The notes below the pieces were generated by a model that was given only the letters and a program-made list of their open reading frames with translations, made no database searches and was not told the origin of the DNA. The position numbers and the translations under genes were made by a program. Shown in pieces: positions 18,475-28,500 of a DNA stretch of 64,000 nucleotides; position 1 is the first letter of the stretch, and every line of letters starts with the position of its first letter. Origin of the DNA: JAWKTM01 sp041399085 (GTDB taxonomy: Bacteria > Planctomycetota > Planctomycetia > Pirellulales > Pirellulaceae); the NCBI GenBank assembly GCA_041399085.1, contig JAWKTM010000036.1, forward strand, positions 1 through 64,000, in the 5' to 3' direction.

Positions 18475-19530
18475 GTGCCGACCAAGCAAGAACTGCTGAG
18501 CACGACCATCGACCATATCGATATCAAGCAACACAATGCGGTCGAATGGATCGACGCGATGGAGAACATGGCGTTCAGCGCTCGCGATCTGAGCCGCGCC
18601 GCTCGGATCTACCATCAGATGCTGGCCGATCCCGATTGCGGCATCATCTTGACGCTGGCCGGATCGCTGATTAGCTCGGGGTTGAAGCAGATCTTTGTCG
18701 ACATGATTCGCAACAAGATGGTGGACGCGATCGTCAGCACCGGGGCGAACATCGTCGATCAGGATTTCTTCGAGGCGTTGGGCTTCAAGCACTATGTGGC
18801 CGACGAGCGATTGAAGGCCGGGCTGGACGACTCGATGCTGCGCGACTTGCACATCGACCGCATCTACGACACGCTGATCGACGAGGACGAGCTGCGAATC
18901 TGCGACGAAACCGTGCAGAAGCTGGCCGACGAGTTGCCGCCGCGTCCGTACAGCAGCCGCGAGTTTATCAACGCGATGGGCGAGCATCTGACGGAGCACG
19001 CCAAGACCAAGGATTCGATCGTGTTGGCCGCCTATGAACATGGCGTGCCGATTTTCTGTCCCGCGTTCTCCGACTGCTCGGCCGGTTTGGGCATCGTGGT
19101 TCACTATCACGAACGCGGCTCGATGCCGAAGACTTCGTTCGACAGCGCGAAGGATTTCTACGAGCTGACGCAGATCAAGATCGCCAACCCGACAACCGGG
19201 CTGCTGATGATCGGCGGCGGCGTGCCGAAGAACTTTACGCAGGACATCGTCGTCGCGGCGGACATCCTGGGCCACGATGCGCCGATGCACAAATACGCGG
19301 TGCAAGTGACGGTGGCCGACGTGCGGGACGGAGCCTTGTCCAGCTCGACGTTGAAGGAAGCTTCGAGCTGGGGCAAGGTCGACACGGCGTTCGAGCAGAT
19401 GGTTTTTAGCGAGGCAACATTGGCGGTGCCGATGATCGCGAGTTACGGTTATCACAAGGGCGCGTGGCGCAACCGCGAGTTCCGTCGCTTCAACGAGTTG
19501 TTCGCGGAACAGCCGGCCGCGGCCGAATAG
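18475..19530 (+). CDS. deoxyhypusine synthase family protein
   Basis: 351 residues from a GTG at 18475, chosen because AAAGGAG lies 7 bp upstream and the product then matches the family N-terminus. Recognisable blocks include ILTLAGSLISSGLKQIF, DAIVSTGANIVDQD, PIFCPAFSDCSAGLG and LLMIGGGVPKNF. SSWGKV contains the lysine (about residue 301) equivalent to the catalytic lysine of eukaryotic deoxyhypusine synthase. Eukaryotic enzymes modify eIF5A. Bacteria lack that substrate, and bacterial homologues act on polyamines (homospermidine-synthase-like) or are uncharacterised. The DUF58 gene follows 33 bp downstream and is probably co-transcribed. Confidence 0.88.
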   Translation: MPTKQELLSTTIDHIDIKQHNAVEWIDAMENMAFSARDLSRAARIYHQMLADPDCGIILTLAGSLISSGLKQIFVDMIRNKMVDAIVSTGANIVDQDFFEALGFKHYVADERLKAGLDDSMLRDLHIDRIYDTLIDEDELRICDETVQKLADELPPRPYSSREFINAMGEHLTEHAKTKDSIVLAAYEHGVPIFCPAFSDCSAGLGIVVHYHERGSMPKTSFDSAKDFYELTQIKIANPTTGLLMIGGGVPKNFTQDIVVAADILGHDAPMHKYAVQVTVADVRDGALSSSTLKEASSWGKVDTAFEQMVFSEATLAVPMIASYGYHKGAWRNREFRRFNELFAEQPAAAE

Positions 19531-19562
19531 CCCGCAACGAACCGACTCGAAAGCCAACCAAC

Positions 19563-20471
19563 ATGCCTCGCAGCGTCCTCTCGCGTTACCTCGATCCGGA
19601 TGTGCTGAACTACATTGCCGACCGCGCACTCGAGCCGGCCGGCTTGGTGATCGGCAATTTGGCCGGGGCTCACAAATCGCCATTGTCCGGCTTCGCCGTC
19701 GAATTCGCCGGGCATCGCGAATACACGCCCGGCGACGATCCGAAGCACATCGACTGGCGAGTGTACTTTACGCGCGACAAATACTTCATCAAGCAGTACG
19801 AACTGGAAACCAACTTCGTCTGCCACCTGTTGTTGGACGTCAGCGCGTCGATGCGGTACGGCGATGAAGGTCAGCAAAAGCTGCTGTATGCGTCGCGATT
19901 GGCCACGATGTTGGGTTATTCGATCGTGCGGCAAAGCGACAAAGTCTCGCTGGCCACGTTCGACGACGAAATTCGCGGCGTCGTGATGCCCAGCAATTCG
20001 ATGGACCAAGTCGTGCGGATGACTCAGCATCTGGACGAGATCGAACCGCGGTCCAAGACGGCGATTGGCGCGTGTTTGAACGAGCTGACCACACGGATGG
20101 GACGCCGCGAGATCGTGATGATCTTCAGCGACTTCTTTGTGGATTTGGACGAGGTCGAAGCGGTCGTGGCCCGCATGCGCTACAACCGGCACGAGGTCGT
20201 GTTGTTCCAGGTCATGCATCACGACGAGCTGGCTTTTGAGTTCGAGGGGATGACGAAGTTCGTCGGTTTGGAAGTTCCCGACGACTTGCTGGCTCAGCCC
20301 GAGGATTTGCGGCGAGCGTATCTGGCGGCGGTCGAGCGGTTTCAGAAACGGCTGGCGGACATCGCCGAGCGGAACGCGTGCGAGCGCGTGTTAGTCGACA
20401 CCAGTCGCCCGATGAACGAGTTGCTGATCGACTATATGAACCGCCGCACCGCGTTGCGACGCGCTCGGTAG
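19563..20471 (+). CDS. DUF58 domain protein (von Willebrand A-like fold)
   Basis: 302 residues from ATG at 19563. The DUF58 signature is clear: GFAVEFAGHREYTPGDDPKH, IDWRVYFTRDKYFIKQYE, then a von Willebrand A-like domain with LLLDVSASMRYG (a DxSxS metal-ion adhesion motif) and IVMIFSDFFVDLDEV. Proteins of this type usually partner MoxR ATPases in chaperone-like or maturation modules, but no MoxR gene is in reach here. It is cytoplasmic with no signal. It follows the deoxyhypusine-synthase-like gene closely. Confidence 0.9.
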   Translation: MPRSVLSRYLDPDVLNYIADRALEPAGLVIGNLAGAHKSPLSGFAVEFAGHREYTPGDDPKHIDWRVYFTRDKYFIKQYELETNFVCHLLLDVSASMRYGDEGQQKLLYASRLATMLGYSIVRQSDKVSLATFDDEIRGVVMPSNSMDQVVRMTQHLDEIEPRSKTAIGACLNELTTRMGRREIVMIFSDFFVDLDEVEAVVARMRYNRHEVVLFQVMHHDELAFEFEGMTKFVGLEVPDDLLAQPEDLRRAYLAAVERFQKRLADIAERNACERVLVDTSRPMNELLIDYMNRRTALRRAR

Positions 20472-20511
20472 CAGTCGAACAACGGGCAGGTGGACTGGCG
20501 GCCGGTTGGTT

Positions 20512-20550
20512 GACGGCGGGTTGTCCGACGGCGGGTTGTCCGACGGCGGG
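20512..20550. repeat. 15-bp tandem repeat
   Basis: Two exact copies and a partial third of GACGGCGGGTTGTCC between the DUF58 and lutA genes. Confidence 0.75.
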
Positions 20551-20641
20551 GAGCGCGGGATACTCGAATCGTTCGCTCGCAACCGCCGCGAATTGCGTCG
20601 GTCGCTCTCGCCATTCCTCCCTGCCGCTGGTCAATTCGTTC

Positions 20642-21412
20642 ATGCCACAAGTCGGTCTGTTTATTCCTTGTTACATCGACCAACTGTATCCCGACGTCGG
20701 ATTAGCGACGGTCGACTTGTTGGAGCGGTTCGGCTGTGAAGTCGAGTTTCCCGAGGCGCAGACGTGTTGTGGCCAGCCGATGGCGAACACCGGTTGCACC
20801 GACGACGCTCGGCCGCTGGCGGAACGATTCGTGCGGATTTTCGGCGACTACGAATACGTGGTCTGTCCGTCAGGAAGCTGCACGGCGATGGTGCGGCATC
20901 ACTATGAGGAATATTTTCACGGCGACGCGGCCTACGAACGGTTGCGCGGGCGGTCGTTCGAGTTGACCGAGTTCCTGGTCGACGTGCTGAAAGTGGAACG
21001 GATCGAGGGGCGGTTTCCGTACCGCGTTGGTTTGCACAACAGTTGTCACGGGCTTCGCGAATTGCGGCTGGCCAGTTCGAGCGAAGTGGTCGGGCCGTCG
21101 TTCAGCAAGGCTCGGCAGTTACTCGAATCGCTGGACGGCATCGAGCTAACGACGCTCAAGCGCCCGGATGAGTGCTGCGGCTTTGGCGGGACGTTCGCCG
21201 TCAACGAAGAGGCCGTGTCGTGCATGATGGGACTGGATCGCCTTCACGATCACGAGCAGGCCGGAACGGACGTGCTCACGGCCAACGACATGTCGTGCTT
21301 GATGCACTTGCAAGGCTTAATTCTGCGGCAGAAAAAGCCGTTGCGAGTGATGCACATCGCGCAGATTCTGGCGGGACGGCAACCGCAAGGCGGCGAGCTT
21401 CGCGGCGGCTGA
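20642..21412 (+). CDS. lutA: LutA/LldE-type (Fe-S)-binding oxidoreductase subunit
   Basis: 256 residues from ATG at 20642, where the family N-terminus MPQVGLFIPCYIDQLYP begins; upstream in-frame codons are intergenic repeat. It has two CCG-type cysteine-rich domains: CEVEFPEAQTCCGQPMANTG and, later, LHNSCHGLRE and RPDECCGFGGTFAV. LutA is one of three subunits (LutA, LutB, LutC) of a cytoplasmic iron-sulfur complex that oxidises L-lactate to pyruvate. The partner genes lutB and lutC are about 26 kb away on the other strand (47972-49919), an unusual split. LldE/GlpC-like relatives are the alternative. Confidence 0.88.
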   Translation: MPQVGLFIPCYIDQLYPDVGLATVDLLERFGCEVEFPEAQTCCGQPMANTGCTDDARPLAERFVRIFGDYEYVVCPSGSCTAMVRHHYEEYFHGDAAYERLRGRSFELTEFLVDVLKVERIEGRFPYRVGLHNSCHGLRELRLASSSEVVGPSFSKARQLLESLDGIELTTLKRPDECCGFGGTFAVNEEAVSCMMGLDRLHDHEQAGTDVLTANDMSCLMHLQGLILRQKKPLRVMHIAQILAGRQPQGGELRGG

Positions 21413-21496
21413 GCTCGCTGAACTCCTATCGCGACCGGCGGATGAGAAAGTTCGCACGCTCTAGCGCGACGCGCGAGCGTTTTTACAGGTTCACTT

Positions 21497-21523
21497 GCTT
21501 GCGCCGCGAGCTGGTATTTTTTT
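21497..21523 (+). terminator. possible weak terminator after lutA
   Basis: A short stem (GCTTG/CGAGC with a 5-nt loop, 21497-21511) is followed after five bases by seven T residues (21517-21523). It lies about 85 bp past the lutA stop. The stem is short and the T-run spaced, so this is tentative. Confidence 0.3.
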
Positions 21524-21537
21524 AATCGGAGTCGACG

Positions 21538-21984
21538 TTACTCGCTGCGGCTTTTTTCCATCGTGACCGCGTTGCCCAGGTCGTTGAACTCGATCAGCGA
21601 CATGAAATTACGCATCAGCATCAACCCGCGACCGCACGGGATTTCCAAGTTCTCTTCCTCGGTCGGGTCGGGAACCGAAGTCGGATCAAAGCCGCTGCCT
21701 TCGTCCGAGATCTCGATGCGAACCTGAGTCGGCGAGACGCGAAAGACGACGTGAACCTTCTTGTCCAAGTCGTCTTGATTGCCGTGATGAATGGCGTTGA
21801 CCAACGCTTCCTCGACGGCCAGATGAATGCCGAACGTATCGTGCTCGCCCCATTCGTGACGTTCGAGCTGCATCAACAGCTCTTGCAGCACGCGTCGGCC
21901 TTCGCCCGTATCGCTCGGGATATGCTCATCGAAGTTCCAGGACCAACGGTTGGCGGACGAAGACACGTCGATGATTCCTGTCAT
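21538..21984 (-). CDS. anti-sigma regulatory factor-type ATP-binding protein
   Basis: 148 residues from ATG at 21984 (AAGGAC site upstream); a longer frame to 22023 is less likely. It is a single HATPase_c domain of the RsbW/SpoIIAB type: LAVEEALVNAIHHGN is the N box, ISDEGSGFDP the G1 box and CGRGLMLMRNFM the G2 region. Such proteins bind ATP and act as Ser kinases or anti-sigma factors in partner switching. No sigma factor or anti-anti-sigma gene is adjacent, so its target is unknown. It is convergent with lutA. Confidence 0.85.
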   Translation of the reverse strand: MTGIIDVSSSANRWSWNFDEHIPSDTGEGRRVLQELLMQLERHEWGEHDTFGIHLAVEEALVNAIHHGNQDDLDKKVHVVFRVSPTQVRIEISDEGSGFDPTSVPDPTEEENLEIPCGRGLMLMRNFMSLIEFNDLGNAVTMEKSRSE

Positions 21985-22555
21985 AGCTTGTCCTTGAACA
22001 GCCCGGCGCGAATGCGCCATCACCCGGTCATGCGACGAATTGAATTGACGAGGTCTTAAGCCGACTGATCTTGCCCCGGCGATACGGCAAACGCAAGCCA
22101 GCCAGCTTGCGATACCTTATCAGAATGTATCGGGATTTCCAGCTTTTGCCCCGTCGTCCCCGGATTTTATCTCATATTCGTCATTCCCTGTCGACCGCCG
22201 CCATGCGGGTTTGCAGAGATTTCACGGAAAGGCACGTTCCGCGAATCGCTGAAGGACGGCGACGATGCAACGGTATCGGTTTTGCCGTTCGCAACGAATA
22301 CTCCGAATGTATTGACTTTGCGGTTCCATGAAATAGGGTGGCGTGGATTCACTCCAGCGTGACGAGGGGCACGGTCGCTGGGGGGAAGTTCGTTGTCGGC
22401 GAGTTGCTGCCGGGGTTTTGCGTGGCCGCAACTTGTCCGCTCGGCGAACAAGGGTACGGAGATTGGATTCGCTCGCCATCAGGGACGGTTAGTTTCAGCG
22501 TCGTCAGCCACCGCACGGTTTCCGCTTACTTGTCCTGTCTCATCCGAGGTGAATC
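21985..22555. other. intergenic leader of the first giant protein gene
   Basis: 571 bp between divergent genes. No conserved coding frame, RNA gene or repeat was recognised. It presumably carries promoters for both flanking genes; a GAGGTG site lies just ahead of the ATG at 22556. Confidence 0.5.
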
Positions 22556-25500
22556 ATGTCTCGTCGCCCGCGCCGCGCGCGCTCTTCGTTTCGTTCATTA
22601 GCCAACCGCAGCTTTCGCCGACAGCGACGCGATGCCCGGCGGATGTTGTTTGAAACTTGCGAGCCGCGGTTGCCGTTTGCCAGCGATTTCGGCGACGCGC
22701 CCGATGTTTACGGCACGCTGCTGGCCAGCAACGGACCGCACCACTTGATTACGCCGGGTGTATTCCTGGGAGCCAATGTCGACGCGGAGTTGGACGGTCA
22801 GCCGTCAGCCGACGCCACGGGCGACAACACCAATGGCGGCACGACGAGCCCGCCTGGCGACGAACAAGGCGTCGATTTCGATCAGCCGTTGCAACCCGGC
22901 GGCGTGACCAGCTTGGAAGTGTCGGCCAACGTCAGCGGCTACTTGAGCGCGTGGATCGACTTCAACGCCGATGGCGACTTCGCCGACGCGGGCGAGAAAA
23001 TCGCCGGGCCAGGCGCGCTCGGCTTTCCCATCGCGGTGCATGCAATCGGGGCCGGGCCGAATCGCATTAGTTTCTTGGTTCCGCCGGATGCCGTGGTCGG
23101 AAACACATTTGCGCGGTTCCGCTTCACGACCGATTCCGGCGACTTAACGCCCACCGGCGTGTTGCTGGGTGGCGTGGAACCGGACGGCGAAGTCGAGGAC
23201 TATCAAATCACGATCGAACCGCCGGTGGATTTCGGCGACGCGCCGGACAGTTACGGGAGCAAGCTGGCTTCGGACGGAGCTCGACACACGATCGTCTCGG
23301 GCTTGTTTCTGGGGACTTATGTCGACCCCGAACCCGACGCGCCGCCTCGCCCCGACTTGACCGACCCGACCAATACGATCGACGAAGACGACGAGGATGA
23401 AGAATGGGATCAATTCGGCACGAACGATGACGACGGCGTGTTCGGCGTCAACTGTACCGTGACGGCGGGCGAAGTCTGTGAGTTGGCCGTCGAAGCGTCG
23501 GCGGCCGGGCAACTGGACGCTTGGTTCGACTTCAACGGTGACGGCGACTTCACGGACGCTGGCGAAAAGATCGTCGACAACCAATCGCTCGTCGCTGGCC
23601 TGAATCCGGTGGCGTTCGTCATTCCGGCGATTGCGAATCCGGGGATCAGCTACGCGCGGTTCCGTTTCAGCAGCGCTGGAAATCTGGGGCCGACCGGACC
23701 GGCCGCGGATGGTGAAGTCGAGGACTACGCCGCTTTGATTTCGCCGGGCGTCGATTACGGCGACGCGCCGGCGCCCTATCCGACCGCGCGCCACGATATC
23801 GTGCCGGGCTTTTATTTGGGCAGTCGCATCGACGCCGAAGCGACTTCGCAGATCGTCGATGTGAATGCCTTGGGCGACGATCATTTGGGCGGGCCGGATG
23901 ACGAAGACGGCATCGACGTGCCGCGAACGTTGGCCCCCAGCAGCACGCAGATGGTCGACGTGACGGCTTCGGCCGCGGGTTACTTGAACGCCTGGATCGA
24001 CTTCAACGCGGACGGCGATTGGGCGGACGCGGGCGAACAGATTTTCACGGATCAAGTGTTGAATCCGGGCGTCAACTCGCTGAGTTTTTCCGTGCCCGCA
24101 GTGGCCGAGGCCAAGACGTTTGGGCGGTTTCGGTTTAGCCAATCCACGGGACTCGATGTTTCGACCGCCGCGGCGACGGGCGAAGTCGAGGATTACGAGT
24201 TCGCGATCGCTTCGGCCGAGTTTCAAGATTTCGGCGACGCGCCGGACAGCTACGGCACGCTGGAAGCCAGTCATGGGCCGGCCCACATCGGCAGCTCGCC
24301 GCCGCTGCCGCGATTGGGTCCGGGCATCATTCTGGAAGATGACGGCCAACCGAGTTCCGATGCTTCGGCTGATGAGTTCGACGACGGTTTGTATTTCGAT
24401 GCGGGCGTGACGCAGCCGCTCGATAACACCGTGCCGCTGTATGTCGGCGTGAACACGTTGTATTTCTCGTCCGTCGCGTCGGCGCCGCCGATCGATGCGG
24501 TGCTGAGCGGCTGGATCGACTTCGATCACAACGGGCGGTTTGATCCGCATGAACAAATCGCAGTCGACCTGCCGGTCGTCGGCGGTTCGATTCAACCGCT
24601 GCCGTTCATGATTCCGTCTTCGGCCGTGATGGGCGATACATTTGCTCGGTTTCGAATCAGCACGGAGACCGGCCTCGGACCAATCGGCTTGGCGGCGGAC
24701 GGCGAGGTAGAAGACTATCTGGTGACTCTGGCAGCCGGTCCCGAAGACTTTGGCGACGCACCGAACAGCTACGACACGCTGTTGGTCGACGACGGGCCGC
24801 GTCACTCGATTCCGCGGCAGCAGTCGGTTATCACGTTCAACAGCACGAACAACGGCGGCTTCGAGGACCCGTCGCTGGCCGGCTGGAACGTGAACGGAAA
24901 CGCCGGCCATGTCGAAGTGCTGGAGGCCAGCAATTTTCTGCCAGCGATCGCGCCGACCGAAGGCAGTCGGTTCGTGCTCATGTCGACCGGCCCAGATGCG
25001 ATCGATCCCACGACGGTTGGCGATTTGGATGGCAACGGCGATAACGACTTCGACGAATCGACGTTGAGCACCATGTTTACCTTGACGGCCGGCCAAGTTC
25101 CGGCGGTGCTGAACTTCGATTGGAACTTGCTCACATCGGCCATCGGCCAGAACGATGACTTCTTCCGTGTGCTCTTGGACGGCGTGCCGATTCTGGAACA
25201 CAGCGTCCGCGACGCGTTGCCTAATAATTCGACCGCCGGGGATACGTTGGCCACGGATCATTTGCAGCGAGTCGTCAGTAGCACGGGTCCGACCAACGGC
25301 AGCATGTTCGAGTTCGGGCAGACTGGTTTCCGGCTGTTCCAACATCTGATCGCGACGCCCGGATCGCACACGTTGACGTTCCAGATCGCCGATCAAGGCG
25401 ACGGGCTCAACGACACCGGTCTGTTGCTGGACAACGTTCATGTGGCGGCTCAGCCGGTCGTGCCAGTCGGTTTGCGTTTGGGACCCACGATCGACGCCGA

Positions 25501-28500
25501 TCCAAACGGACAGCCGCGGGCCGATTCGCTGGGCGATGATCTCGATCTGAATGGCGACGATGAAGACGGGGTTGAGTTCATCGGCGACATCATTCCTGGC
25601 AATCCGTTCGGCGATGTGGCGGTCGAGGCAATCATTCCGACCGGCGGCACGGCGTTCTTGGATGCGTGGGTCGACTACAACCGCGACGGCGATTTCGATG
25701 ACCTGGGCGAGCAGGTAGTGGTGAGCGCGCCGTTGGCGGCTGGCATCAATCATCCGGCTTTTGACGACGTGCCGGCGACGGCGTCGATCGGCTTGACGCA
25801 CGCTCGATTCCGCATCAGCAGCACGGGCGGACTGACGCCGCGCGGCCCGGCGATGGATGGCGAAGTCGAAGACTATCTGGTGTTGATCGGCGATCGGAGC
25901 GAGCTGCTGGACTTCGGCGACGCGCCTTATGACTTGGCGACGGCGACTGTCTCCGACGATTACGAAACGCTGCTCGCGCAAAACGGTCCGCGTCACGCCT
26001 TCGATCCGAACAACGTGTTGTTCTTGGGTGCGGGCCTGGATTTGGATCACGAGTTGGATGGCCAACCGAACTCGACGGCGACGGGCGATGACGCGAACAA
26101 CGTCGACGACGAGAACGGCGTGGCGTTTCCGTTGACGGCCTTGGTGCCCGGCGAGGTGGTCGAGCTGACCGTGATCGCGAATGCGGACGGGTTGTTGGAC
26201 GGCTGGATCGACTACGACGCGGATGGCGATTTCGAGCCGGGCGAGCGAATCACGGGCGTTGCCGGCGATCCACTGGTTCCCGGCGAAAACACGCTGACGA
26301 TCACGATCCCCGGCGGCGCGACGGTCGGCAGCACTTATGCGAGATTCCGTTTCAGCTCGGTCGGCGGTCTCGCGCCGACCGGATTCGTCGACAATGGCGA
26401 AGTGGAAGATTATCGCGTGGCGATATCCGACTTGGATTTCGGCGACGCGCCGGACAACGCCGCGCTGGCTAGTGACTTCGCTACGCTGCTGGCTTCCGAC
26501 GGCGCTCGGCACGTGATGACCAGCGGACCGGTGTTGGGCGAGGAGGTCGACGCCGAGCTGGACGGTCAGCCCAACGGCAGCGCGACGGGCGACGATACGC
26601 TGGATGCCAGCGACGACGAAGACGGCGTGACGTTTCTCGCGCCGTTGATTCCGGGCGACACGATCAATATCGAAGTCGAAGTCAGCCGCGCGGCCGGTTT
26701 GCTCGACGCTTGGATCGATCTGAACGGCGACGGCGACTGGGCGGACTTCGGCGAGAAAGTCATCGCGGCTCAGGCGGTGACGGTCGGTACAAATGCGTTG
26801 ACGTTCAACGTGCCGTTCGGCGCGAAGATCGGCGCCAGCACGATGCGGTTTCGCGTGTCGACGGCCGGCACGCCTTTGTCCACAGGTTTGGCCGCCGACG
26901 GCGAAGTCGAGGATTACCGAGTCACGATTCACGCGGCCGACTTCGGCGACGCGCCGGATTCGTTCGAAACGCGATTGCCGCCGGTTGGCGACGGGGCTCG
27001 ACATGCATTGGTAGCGAACCCGACGGTCTTCCTCGGCGCGACGGTCGACGCCGATATCGACGGACAGGCGGACAATTTCGCGCTCGGCGACGATCAGGAT
27101 TTGGACGGCGACGACGAAGACGGCGTGACGTTGCCAGCCGTGCTGCTGACCGGCAGCGTGGCCACGATCACGGTCGACTACTCGCATGCGACGGCCGACG
27201 CGGTGCTGAATGCCTGGATCGACTTCGACGGCAGTGGCTCGTTCGATATGGGCGAGGAAATCGCGATCGACGAGCCGCTCGTGGCCGGCACGGTGCATAC
27301 GCTGCAAGTTGCGATTCCGCCGGATGCCGTGGTTGGCGATTCGTTCGCGCGTTTCCGAGTGAGCACGGAAGAAGGGCTGTCGGCGATTGGACCGGCGTTC
27401 GATGGCGAAGTGGAAGACTATCTGATTCCGATCGAAAATGGCTTGGATTTCGGCGACGCTCCGGAGCCGGATTATTCGACGTTGCTGAACGCGGTGACCG
27501 GTGGCGGGCCACGCCATTTAATTACGGGCATCTATCTCGGATCGTCGATCGACGCGGAAGCCGATGGCCAGCCGCACGCGAGAGCTTTGGGCGACGATCT
27601 CAACAGCAGCGACGACGAGGACGGCATTCGATTCCTGACGCCGCTCGAACCCGGCATGATGGCCACGATTGAAGTCACCGCCACGATTCCGGCCGGCTCG
27701 CCGACCGTGTACTTGAACGGCTGGTTCGATTTCCGAGCGGACGGCGACTGGGACGATCCGGGCGAGCATCCGGTGGCTTTGTCCGACGCCACGATTGTGA
27801 ACGGGACGCAAACGATCGACTTTGCCGTGCCGGCTTGGGTCACTCCGGGGCTGGAAACATTCGCCCGCTTCCGTTTGAGCACCTCGGACTTCGCGAACGA
27901 TTTCCTTGGCCCCGACGGGATTCTGCCGACGTTGCCCGATCCGACCGTGCCGGACGGTGAAGTCGAGGACTATCCGATCATGTTGGGCGATGTGCTGGAT
28001 TTCGGCGATTTGCCGGACGAAGCCGGGCCGCTCGGAACGCCGCTGTATCCGACGCTGCTAGTAAACAACGGCGCCCGGCATTCGATTCTTTCGGGCGTGT
28101 TTTTGGGCCAGCGATTGGATGCGGAAGCGGACGGCCAACCGGATGCCTTGGCCACCGGCGACGACACGAACGGCATGGATGACGAAGACGGCGTGATCTT
28201 CTCGCAGATGATTCCGGGCGGGCAAGCGACCATGACCGTGACCGCTTCGGCCGATGGTTATGTCAGCGCCTGGGTCGACTTCAACAACGACGGCGATTTG
28301 GACGACGCCAACGAATGGATCGCGGCGGCTCAGCCCGTGGTGGTCGGCGTCAACACGTTGACGTTCAATGTTCCGCCAAACGCGATTCCGGCGACGACGT
28401 CCGATCCGCTGACCTACGCTCGCGTGCGCTATGAATTGTCCGACGATATTCTGGATCCCGATGGCGCGGCCGATCCAGGGGACGGCGGCGAGGTCGAGGA

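Noticed and set aside
18340..19683. 447-codon minus-strand frame opposite the deoxyhypusine-synthase-like gene
   Set aside because: It is an antisense shadow with no domain, spanning two unrelated genes and their gap.
23144..27517. 1457-codon open frame on the minus strand opposite the GEVEDY-repeat gene
   Set aside because: It mirrors the periodic, GC-rich codons of the real gene, has no recognisable domain, and its composition (Arg/Val/Gln/His-rich) is typical of antisense shadows.
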